DNA of 5,740 bases from Campylobacteraceae bacterium (lineage in GTDB: Bacteria > Campylobacterota > Campylobacteria > Campylobacterales > Campylobacteraceae): positions 1 to 5,740 of the forward strand of contig JAIRKW010000161.1 in NCBI GenBank assembly GCA_031259875.1, read 5' to 3'. The notes beneath the pieces were generated by a model, which ran no database searches, had not been told where the DNA came from, and worked only from the letters and a program-made list of their open reading frames with translations. The position numbers and the translations under genes were made by a program. Below are positions 1-5,511 of this stretch, piece after piece. Each line of letters starts with the position of its first letter. Positions within the stretch are counted from its first letter, which is position 1.

Positions 1-348
1 GTGGATATAGCCAGAGAAGGCAAATCACCAATGCTTGGCTTCAAAGAACCGCTTGAGAACGGCAGACTGACGCTTATGCCAAAAGATGAGGTTGAGACCA
101 GGTATTACTTTAGGGTAAAAGTCAAAGATGAGATAGGAGTTTTGGCTAAAATCGCCGCTATTTTAGAGAATTTGCAAATCTCTATAGAGAGCTTTTTACA
201 GAAAAATGAAACTAAAACATCTGCTTTTACAACAATCTTTTTTGCAACTCACAAGTGCAAAGAGGCCAATGTACAAAAAGCACTCGAAGAGATAGAAAAG
301 TTATCGTTTGTGTCAACAAAACCTATTATGATAAGAATAGAGGATTAA
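1..348 (+). CDS. hom: Homoserine dehydrogenase, C-terminal part with ACT domain (5'-truncated by window)
   Basis: This is the 115-residue tail of homoserine dehydrogenase, the cytoplasmic NAD(P)H enzyme that reduces aspartate semialdehyde to homoserine for threonine and methionine synthesis. The opening residues read VDIAREGKSPMLGF, which matches the family's conserved end of the catalytic domain (typically ADLIDIAR...SPMLGF). The GTG at base 1 is therefore an internal valine codon, not the start. Residues about 35-107 form an ACT regulatory domain, with the typical first strand and helix YYFRVKVKDEIGVLAKIAAIL followed by ISIESFLQK. ACT domains usually mediate feedback inhibition by threonine; that is family knowledge. 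The gene ends with TAA at 346-348. It faces away from every other gene here, and an insertion-sequence relic begins about 50 bp after it, so whatever normally follows hom has been displaced or lies elsewhere. The missing part is upstream of the window. Confidence 0.93.
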   Translation: MDIAREGKSPMLGFKEPLENGRLTLMPKDEVETRYYFRVKVKDEIGVLAKIAAILENLQISIESFLQKNETKTSAFTTIFFATHKCKEANVQKALEEIEKLSFVSTKPIMIRIED

Positions 349-355
349 GCGCGAT

Positions 356-389
356 AAAAAACTTTTCAACACCTGTTTTTTTATTTTTG
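356..389 (+). terminator. Possible weak terminator after hom
   Basis: Just after the hom stop codon, AAAAAAC (356-362) can pair with GTTTTTT (375-381) around a 12-nt loop. The T-rich stretch continues to about 389. The stem has a single G-C pair, so it is weak; it is offered because the position and the T tract suit the end of hom transcription. Confidence 0.3.
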
Positions 390-399
390 TAACTAAAAG

Positions 400-431
400 G
401 GGTATTTTAAATAAGGCTTTAGAACATTTTA
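400..431 (+). repeat. Left terminal inverted repeat of the IS relic
   Basis: GGGTATTTTAA (400-410) followed by AAGGCTTTAGAACATTTTA (413-431). Both blocks recur inverted at the right end. The transposase pseudogene's final stop codon (429-431) lies inside this repeat, a tight arrangement expected of small IS elements. Confidence 0.75.
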
Positions 432-1026
432 AATCGATCTGCGTCCAAACTCTCTCAACAGTATATCATACAAGCTTTCGCCTCTATGGTTAAACCTCCA
501 CCCCGTCTTCTTAAAGGTAAAGATAGAACTTATTTTGTCTTATCCTTTTAAGCTTAACTAATATAGTTTTGGCTATACCCCAAAAGTATGGGTATTGGCA
601 AAGACGTCGTCTGAATATTTGACCATATAAATCTTTATATCCCATATTGACCAAACCATCGTAAGCATTCATCGGAGTAGGTGGTTGAATCATTGGGAGC
701 AAACCTTCTTATAATTAGAACAGGTTCAGATGTAGAGCAGTTTCTAACGATTTATACTTTATCTTGTCTTCCTTTTTTACTCTTTACTCTTTTTACTCCA
801 AAGTAATTCTCATCAATCTCAATCTCTCCTTTGGTAAAACAGGACCCTTGTTCTGATAGGAGCGCTACTCTTTCACGGAACTTGTCAAACAAGCTGTTTA
901 TAGTATCTGTGTTAATATTTGTAAGTTTGACTATCTTTAAAACTTCCATATCAACAAAAAAAGTTTGACTGTCTGTCTAAACTTGGACTCTGATAGCAGG
1001 GAATGCTTAAAATACTTGTTCTTCAC
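429..1026 (-). pseudogene. IS1595-family transposase, multiply disrupted
   Basis: Reading three minus-strand frames in turn recovers a recognisable ISXO2/IS1016-like DDE transposase. It starts at GTG 1026-1024 after an AGGAG box, as VKNKYFKHSLLSESKFRQTVKLF. It then needs a 1-nt shift in a run of seven T (956-962) to continue as VDMEVLKIVKLTNINTDTIN and on to GEIEIDENYFG, the first catalytic aspartate region. Near 760-770 about 10-15 codons expected after KKGRQ are missing, and TAA at 752-754 interrupts the frame. It resumes as IVRNCS and STTYSDE (second aspartate region). Shifts follow near 661-667 (AYDGLVNMGYKDLY) and near 624 (VKYSDDVFANTHT). The expected HINGIE segment around the third catalytic position is missing near 585-588, before FWGIAKT. 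An extra T at 513-515 shifts the end, WRFNHRGESLYDILLREF, which stops at 429-431. Family comparison is from memory. The protein cannot be functional. Confidence 0.85.
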
Positions 1027-1030
1027 GACT

Positions 1031-1051
1031 TCTCCTTGATTAGTCAGGAGA
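1031..1051 (-). promoter_or_regulatory. Hairpin covering the transposase ribosome-binding site
   Basis: On the minus strand TCTCCT (1051-1046) pairs with AGGAGA (1036-1031). The second arm contains the AGGAG Shine-Dalgarno, 5 nt before the GTG start at 1026. Two further pairs (GA with TC) can form inside, with one bulged A. The structure would hide the ribosome-binding site in transcripts that include the upstream arm. Confidence 0.5.
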
Positions 1052-1061
1052 GCAGTTTAGA

Positions 1062-1105
1062 TAAAATGTTATAGAACCTTAAATTTAAACAGTATTAAAA
1101 TACCC
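1062..1105 (-). repeat. Right terminal inverted repeat of the IS relic
   Basis: Read on the minus strand from 1105, it gives GGGTATTTTAA, then 14 bases absent from the core of the left copy, then AAGGTTCTATAACATTTTA (1080-1062). It lies upstream of the transposase start, where IS promoters usually sit. Confidence 0.75.
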
Positions 1106-1181
1106 TTCCAAACACATTTGTCCATACTAAAATCTCTACATGCAAAAGAGTTTAGAAAAGGGCTTTTTCAACGCTTTTCGT

Positions 1182-1217
1182 TTAAAATAAAACATGGTTT
1201 ATTTTAATAAGCTTATT
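1182..1217 (-). terminator. AT-only hairpin and palindrome after the methyltransferase gene
   Basis: Immediately downstream of the methyltransferase stop there is a perfect 12-bp palindrome AATAAGCTTATT (1206-1217). It abuts a 10-bp perfect stem, TTAAAATAAA (1182-1191) with TTTATTTTAA (1198-1207), around a 6-nt loop. The position suits a 3' end for the minus-strand transcript. The stem lacks G-C pairs and no clean T tract follows, so termination strength is doubtful. The rest of 1106-1223 shows no gene. Confidence 0.3.
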
Positions 1218-1223
1218 CTCTTA

Positions 1224-2507
1224 TCACAAAATTATTGCCGTTTGACACTCTGGAATGATTTGTATGGATATTCTATTTTTATCAATCCATTTTGTAAGTT
1301 CATGCAACTCTTTTGATTTCTCATAAAGTATATTTTTGCTTACATGGATATTGCCTTGCATTATTAATAACTCTATTGTCTGAAATAAAACTCTCATATT
1401 GTTTGTAAAAATCGGCAATTGTTTTAACCGTCCGAATGTTGTCGCTTTTTGTTTCAATCTGTCTATTACGGGATTCAAAAGTTCAAGCGGCGCGTTAATT
1501 TCTCCAATTGGCGTATTAAACTTTGCGCCTTCTTTCGTTACAGGGTTTGATAAAAGCTTAAAACAAACATCATCAATCTGTGATAATCGCTTCTCTTTAT
1601 CGGGCATTTTTGGCTCTTTTTGAAACAAATCCATTCTGTTTGCCTGATTTCTTGCCAAATCTTTTAACATCTCTTTTAAAATGATAGACGAAACATCCGA
1701 TACGCTTTGTTGCATTTGAGCAGGGATTGACAAACTATCATCAATGTTTTCAAAAATATTCGCGCTGCCAATATATATTGCTCCTGTTTGTGCAACAATT
1801 GAGTGTATATCAACAGAATGCTCAACGCTCCAATTATCGGTTAAAAATTCATGAGCTAAATAGTTGGCGGTTTTACTCTCTAACTTTTTTAGATACTCAT
1901 CAAAGCCGACTCTATTTAAGAAAATACCGCTTTTTGCTATCTCTTTAAGCTTGCCAAATGCATACTCTATCTTTGCAGCCGAATTTCCATCTGTATGCAG
2001 GGATAAAATATTTAAAAGTTTTTGCAATTCGAGTGTGTGAGTGGAGCCCGGATGACACATATAGTGCAGATAAAACAGCCCTTTTGATTTTAATGTTTTA
2101 GCTGCAATATCTAAAATATTTTTTTGCTCTTTTTTGGATATCCACGACCAGACTCCATGGCAAACTATGAAATCGAACTTTAAGTTTGTGCTTTTCAAAA
2201 ACTTTTCAAAATCTACATGTAAAAATTCTATATTTTTTAAACCGATTTGTTTTACGGCATTTTTCGCATAATTTATATGTTTTTCGTTAAAATCCATACC
2301 GATAAATTTTGATTTTTGATTAAATGTAGCGGCTATTATCAAATTCAATCCTGCCCCGCACCCAAGTTCACAATATGTAAAATTCTCATCATTCGGCGGG
2401 ATTAAGCCTAAAAATTTTACAATTGTACAAAGCCATAAAGGCTGTATCTCTTTATAAAAATAGAGAGGATAAGCAACGTCGGTTATATATTTGCTGTTTT
2501 GATTCAC
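1224..2507 (-). CDS. Class I SAM-dependent methyltransferase with predicted methyltransferase regulatory domain
   Basis: This 427-residue protein has no signal peptide or membrane segment and is likely cytoplasmic. Residues about 45-150 form a Rossmann methyltransferase domain. Motif I is ELGCGAGLN (47-55), which binds SAM. The acidic residue D72 in IGMDFN should contact the ribose, and VDF (98-100) is the next loop. Motif IV is FDFIVCHGVWSWI (111-123). The region about 215-300 (NYLAHEFLTDNWSVEHSVDI...) resembles the predicted methyltransferase regulatory domain (MethyTransf_Reg, PF10119), and a helical C-terminus follows. The layout YPLYFY, ELGCG, CHGVWSW recalls the Rickettsia protein-lysine methyltransferases that act on OmpB. 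It is shorter than the roughly 500 or more residues I recall for those enzymes. The start is GTG at 2507-2505. No other usable start exists in frame before the TAA at 2537-2535, and no strong ribosome-binding site is seen. It lies 68 bp after the receptor gene, on the same strand. The substrate is unknown. Confidence 0.85.
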   Translation of the reverse strand: MNQNSKYITDVAYPLYFYKEIQPLWLCTIVKFLGLIPPNDENFTYCELGCGAGLNLIIAATFNQKSKFIGMDFNEKHINYAKNAVKQIGLKNIEFLHVDFEKFLKSTNLKFDFIVCHGVWSWISKKEQKNILDIAAKTLKSKGLFYLHYMCHPGSTHTLELQKLLNILSLHTDGNSAAKIEYAFGKLKEIAKSGIFLNRVGFDEYLKKLESKTANYLAHEFLTDNWSVEHSVDIHSIVAQTGAIYIGSANIFENIDDSLSIPAQMQQSVSDVSSIILKEMLKDLARNQANRMDLFQKEPKMPDKEKRLSQIDDVCFKLLSNPVTKEGAKFNTPIGEINAPLELLNPVIDRLKQKATTFGRLKQLPIFTNNMRVLFQTIELLIMQGNIHVSKNILYEKSKELHELTKWIDKNRISIQIIPECQTAIIL

Positions 2508-2531
2508 AATAAACCCATTTTGTAAATTGAT

Positions 2532-2568
2532 ATATTAATCCGAAAAATTAACTTTTTCGGATTAATAT
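2532..2568 (-). terminator. 16-bp perfect hairpin between receptor and methyltransferase genes
   Basis: ATATTAATCCGAAAAA (2532-2547) is the exact complement of 2553-2568, around a 5-nt loop. The hairpin begins 7 nt after the receptor stop codon and ends 24 nt before the methyltransferase start. A T run (2568-2573) follows on the plus strand, i.e. an A run precedes the stem on the transcribed minus strand. In the direction of transcription the stem is followed only by AUCAAUUU. It could be a partial terminator, an attenuator or a 3' stabiliser of the receptor mRNA; the structure is certain, the function is inferred. Confidence 0.65.
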
Positions 2569-2575
2569 TTTTTGA

Positions 2576-4576
2576 TTAAAATCTGTAAGTAAATGATGCA
2601 TTATACTTTATGCCGTCTAAAACATAACTCGAATCTTCGTTTGTTACCTCTTTATTGAAAACGTTATACACTCCAAACTTTAAATCCAGATTTTTTTCTG
2701 CTCTATATATTAATCCCACATCAACAAATGTATATTGCGGGGTTCCGCTTGTTCCAGTATAACTAACGGATTCGCTTCTATAATTTGCTTGTGTCCAGAC
2801 ATTAAATTTACTTGTCAAATCATAATCAAGCGCCACATTAAACATACGTTTTGGTGTATTGTTTAACGGTTTGCCTGTATTGTCACCGGTTTTTTGTTCG
2901 GATTTTGTATAAGTGTAACTATGTCTGTATGTTAAACTTTTTAGTATATTAAAATCAAGAGTGTGTTCAAATCCTGTAAATTCTACCTCGTCAACATTTT
3001 CATAACCTGTGTATCCATATTGGTGCGCAGGATATGTTGTGCCCTTATAAGTACAACTGACGTTTGGTTGGCAAATTCTGCTCGTTCTTGTGATTTTGTC
3101 TTTAAAATCAGTTTTGAAAGCAACAACACTGGCACTCAGTCCCAAATCTTTATCGTCATAATTTATACCAACTTCGTAGTTAATGCTTGTCTCGGGAGTT
3201 AAATCAGGATTTCCAATCATAACGCCACCCATTGAAACTCCGGAAAAATCAGGCGCTGCCTGTCTGAGTGAGGGCGCTTTATAACCGCTTGTTACTCCGC
3301 CTTTGAATGTAAGTTCATCTGTTAAATGATAAATTAAATATGCTTTCGGACTAAAATGGCTGCCAAACTTTTCGTTATCGTCAAATCTACCGCTTAAGCT
3401 TAACGTTAAATCATCAAGTATGCTCCACTCATCTTCGGCAAACAAAGAGTATTGGTCTCTTTTCATGATTACCACTTGATTTGTAGAGCTTGTTCCGCCA
3501 TCTGTAAGTTTTTCTTTTTTATAATTTGCACCGGCTGAGATAATGTGTGAATTAAAAAAATATGTTCCTTGCGTATTAAATGTAAGTGTTTGAAAATCTA
3601 TACCCTTTCCCGTAACGGCGCCAACTCTTGTAGGGTTTTTTGCAGTATCATAATTCACATAAGAGTTTATTATCAAATTGTCATACTTTCCTTCATGAGT
3701 CGCAAAGTAGTTGTTTTTAATACTTTTTGTATAACCGCCTGTCGTACTGCTTTTATTTGCCGTGTGCGTTCTTTCTTGAAGATTATAATTATTGCCGATT
3801 ACTAATGTATCGCTGTCGCTTGCGGCTAAAGAAAATTTTGCGCCAAAAGTCTTTCTTTTGAATTCAGGATCGCTTTCGCTGCTATCACCGGAACCTATCC
3901 AATTGCTTTCATCTTGATTTAAGTATGAACCTGTTAATTGTAAAGACAATTTATCTTCTGCTAACGGCGCATTAATATATGTGCTCGCACTAAATCCGTC
4001 ATTATTTATTTTATTGTTCGAACCTGCTTTTATATACTCCATAGTGACGCCGCCGCCCCATTTATTTGATACTCTTTTGGTGATAATGTTTACAACGCCT
4101 CCCATGGCATCCGAACCATAAAGCGATGATGCGGGTCCTCTTACAACTTCTATTCTCTCAATAGCTTCCAAAGGCGGCAAAAAATTCATTTGAGCGCCTG
4201 CAAGACCTCCATTTAACTCAAATGCATCCCCTCCTTGCATTGGCTTACTATCTATTAAAAAAAGCGTATATGCCGAAGACATGCCTCTGAGCATAATTGA
4301 CTGTTGAGAACCGCCTCCTGTAACATACACGCCGGGCACATTTTTAAGCGCGTCCGTTACGTCGTTATACGATTTTTTTCGCAGCTCTTCACCTGATATA
4401 ACAGTCATTGTTGCCGGCGCATCGACAATATTTTGCTCAACGCCTATCGCTGTTACGACTTTTATCTCATCAAGTTCCATAATAGTGCTATTACTTACTT
4501 CCTGCGCAAAACCAACTTGAGTTAAAAGTGCTGCTGCCGTAATTGCTACATATATTCTTTTTGTTGCTGAGTTCAT
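2576..4576 (-). CDS. TonB-dependent outer-membrane receptor, catecholate siderophore (FepA/CirA/IrgA) type
   Basis: This 666-residue outer-membrane receptor is full length for the family. It would take up a ferric siderophore or similar ligand using TonB-ExbB-ExbD energy. Residues 1-24 are a signal peptide, likely cut after VGFA. A TonB box, EIKVVTA, lies at 37-43. The plug domain spans about 50-168, with VIDAPAT-like VDAPATMTVI, VPGVYV, IMLRGM and the highly conserved stretch around PLEAIERIEVVRGPASSLYGSDAMGGVVNIITK (135-167). The remainder is a 22-strand type beta-barrel ending in YNASFTYRF, with the terminal phenylalanine needed for barrel assembly. C502 and C508 (RICQPNVSC) probably form a disulfide in an extracellular loop, as in some catecholate receptors. 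The start ATG (4576-4574) has AAAGG six bases upstream. A Fur box lies 17 nt before it, so iron repression is likely. The exact ligand cannot be read from the sequence; heme or another metal chelate is a less likely alternative. Confidence 0.93.
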   Translation of the reverse strand: MNSATKRIYVAITAAALLTQVGFAQEVSNSTIMELDEIKVVTAIGVEQNIVDAPATMTVISGEELRKKSYNDVTDALKNVPGVYVTGGGSQQSIMLRGMSSAYTLFLIDSKPMQGGDAFELNGGLAGAQMNFLPPLEAIERIEVVRGPASSLYGSDAMGGVVNIITKRVSNKWGGGVTMEYIKAGSNNKINNDGFSASTYINAPLAEDKLSLQLTGSYLNQDESNWIGSGDSSESDPEFKRKTFGAKFSLAASDSDTLVIGNNYNLQERTHTANKSSTTGGYTKSIKNNYFATHEGKYDNLIINSYVNYDTAKNPTRVGAVTGKGIDFQTLTFNTQGTYFFNSHIISAGANYKKEKLTDGGTSSTNQVVIMKRDQYSLFAEDEWSILDDLTLSLSGRFDDNEKFGSHFSPKAYLIYHLTDELTFKGGVTSGYKAPSLRQAAPDFSGVSMGGVMIGNPDLTPETSINYEVGINYDDKDLGLSASVVAFKTDFKDKITRTSRICQPNVSCTYKGTTYPAHQYGYTGYENVDEVEFTGFEHTLDFNILKSLTYRHSYTYTKSEQKTGDNTGKPLNNTPKRMFNVALDYDLTSKFNVWTQANYRSESVSYTGTSGTPQYTFVDVGLIYRAEKNLDLKFGVYNVFNKEVTNEDSSYVLDGIKYNASFTYRF

Positions 4577-4593
4577 TGGAAACCTTTAAAATA

Positions 4594-4612
4594 GATATTG
4601 ATAATAATTACC
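4594..4612. promoter_or_regulatory. Fur box upstream of the receptor gene
   Basis: GATATTGATAATAATTACC matches the 19-bp Fur consensus GATAATGATAATCATTATC at 16 of 19 positions. It sits 17 nt before the receptor ATG. The minus-strand hexamer TATTAT inside it could be the -10 element, in which case bound Fur would block RNA polymerase. The match is direct; Fur binding is inferred from the known role of this motif. Confidence 0.75.
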
Positions 4613-4614
4613 TA

Positions 4615-4640
4615 TGTAATTAAATAATTTGTAATTAAAT
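4615..4640. repeat. 11-bp perfect direct repeat next to the Fur box
   Basis: TGTAATTAAAT occurs at 4615-4625 and again at 4630-4640, 15 bp from start to start. The pair lies just upstream of the Fur box relative to the receptor gene, in the promoter zone. A tandem pair like this could be a regulator site, although the AT-rich context makes chance similarity more likely than usual. Confidence 0.5.
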
Positions 4641-4741
4641 CATTTTTAGTATTAAAAAAACATTAAGTGGTTTTTTGTATATGAACTTTCGAGCAGGCGC
4701 ACGTTATTTTGGATTATAGGATGTTTTTTGAAGAGGATAAT

Positions 4742-4789
4742 AGAAAAAGGCAAAAGAGTCAGACAATGAAAGAAAATAGGCAAACGAGT
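4742..4789. repeat. Imperfect 18-19 bp direct repeat in the regulator-receptor gap
   Basis: AGAAAAAGGCAAAAGAGT (4742-4759) and AGAAAATAGGCAAACGAGT (4771-4789) differ by one inserted T and one A/C change. They start 29 bp apart. They lie in the non-coding gap between the response regulator and the receptor. Function is unknown. Confidence 0.5.
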
Positions 4790-4842
4790 TATCGAGATAG
4801 GATAAATTATTTCACATTTACACGCGCCGCAAATCTTGCAAT

Positions 4843-5511
4843 CTACTCCGGTATCGGCAGACGGCTTTCGTAAAAGCGATATTTTTTATTTTGTATTTTT
4901 ACCAAAATTCCCCTGTCGGCTAACTGCCTGAAAAGCTTTATCACTGTTGGTTTGCTTACGTCGATTCGCTCCATAATATCTGAATATGAATAGTTTAAGA
5001 TACTATTTTCATCTAAATTTTTAATGATAAAGCGTATAATCTCCACTTGTTTGCTGTCTGTTACGGCAGATATTGTTTTGATTATATTATAAGAGCGAGT
5101 TATCTCTTTATGTTGAATTTTGGGAAGCACTACGTCATGTATTGAATCTAAGAGTTCTCTTATATTTATCGGCTTTATTATGTAGTTTTCAACCTTTAAT
5201 TTTATAGCGTCTATAAGATATTCCGTATCGGTAAATGCGGTTGTGAGAATGGCAGGTATATGTATATTAAGTTCATCTTTCAGCCTTTTTAAAAATTCTA
5301 TGCCTGTTTCATTTTTCAGTAAAATATCAGATATAATTACATCGATATTTTGAGTTTTTATTATCTCGTAGGCATCTTTTGTATTTTGTACAGAGTAAAC
5401 ATTTTTAGCAAAATCTTCCAAAATAGCGCTGGTATGCTTTAAAAGGTCTGCCTCGTCTTCTATATATAAAACGCTGCATTCCAACAAAATCGCATAATCC
5501 CGTTTATTCAT
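4843..5511 (-). CDS. Response regulator: receiver domain plus winged-helix DNA-binding domain
   Basis: This 222-residue cytoplasmic protein is a two-component transcription regulator. Residues about 10-128 are a receiver domain. They show the acidic pocket E18/D19 (LYIEDE), the phosphoacceptor D62 (VIISDILL), the switch threonine at T90/T91 (ILTTAF) and the conserved lysine K113 (IIKPI). Residues about 145-212 form a winged helix-turn-helix, with YSDIMERIDVSKPTVIKLFRQLADRGIL (175-203) as the HTH and IQNKKYRF as the wing. This output domain resembles MarR/Crp-like or plasmid RepL-type winged helices more than the OmpR, NarL or NtrC outputs; that assignment is tentative. The ATG at 5511-5509 follows AAGGA by 5 nt. 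Its first 8 bases overlap the end of the upstream kinase gene, so the two are translationally coupled partners. Its targets are unknown; the receptor promoter just downstream is a candidate. No strong terminator follows the stop at 4843. Confidence 0.9.
   Translation of the reverse strand: MNKRDYAILLECSVLYIEDEADLLKHTSAILEDFAKNVYSVQNTKDAYEIIKTQNIDVIISDILLKNETGIEFLKRLKDELNIHIPAILTTAFTDTEYLIDAIKLKVENYIIKPINIRELLDSIHDVVLPKIQHKEITRSYNIIKTISAVTDSKQVEIIRFIIKNLDENSILNYSYSDIMERIDVSKPTVIKLFRQLADRGILVKIQNKKYRFYESRLPIPE

Larger units (their letters stand above)
400..1105 (-). mobile_element. Decayed IS1595-family (IS1016-like) insertion sequence
   Basis: The element is about 706 bp, in the usual size range for IS1016-type members of IS1595. 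Its ends carry inverted repeats. GGGTATTTTAA at 400-410 is matched exactly by the reverse complement of 1095-1105. A second block (413-431) matches the reverse complement of 1062-1080 at 16 of 19 positions. The blocks are 2 bp apart at the left end and 14 bp apart at the right end, so the left end seems to have lost about 12 bp. The single transposase runs on the minus strand and is broken. I see no convincing 8-bp target duplication: the flanks are ACTAAAAG on the left and TTCCAAAC on the right. That fits an old insertion or later rearrangement. The element sits between hom and the receptor-methyltransferase locus. Confidence 0.82.

Noticed and set aside
511..702. Small minus-strand protein of 63 residues as an independent gene
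   Set aside because: It is a fragment of the broken transposase: the matching C-terminus continues in the next frame after an extra T at 513-515.
752..949. Small minus-strand protein of 65 residues as an independent gene
   Set aside because: It is the middle fragment of the same transposase; its true N-terminus lies in another frame up to the GTG at 1026.
392..1113. Target-site duplication flanking the IS relic
   Set aside because: The 8-bp flanks ACTAAAAG and TTCCAAAC do not match, and small shifts of the ends did not give a convincing pair.
1399..1623. Plus-strand open frame of 74 codons
   Set aside because: It lies entirely antisense within the well-supported methyltransferase gene and shows no recognisable domain.
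1727..1948. Plus-strand open frame of 73 codons
   Set aside because: Antisense shadow of the methyltransferase gene, with no domain or convincing ribosome-binding site.
2504..2518. Four-codon upstream open frame (ATG GGT TTA TTG TGA) overlapping the methyltransferase GTG
   Set aside because: Too short and without a ribosome-binding site of its own; likely coincidence in AT-rich DNA.
2963..3202. Plus-strand open frame of 79 codons
   Set aside because: Antisense to the receptor barrel; no supporting motif.
3569..3805. Plus-strand open frame of 78 codons
   Set aside because: Antisense to the receptor barrel; no supporting motif.
4721..4873. Plus-strand open frame of 50 codons starting MFFEEDNRKRQKSQ
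   Set aside because: No clear ribosome-binding site, composition driven by the purine-rich direct repeat, and its end runs antisense into the response regulator gene.
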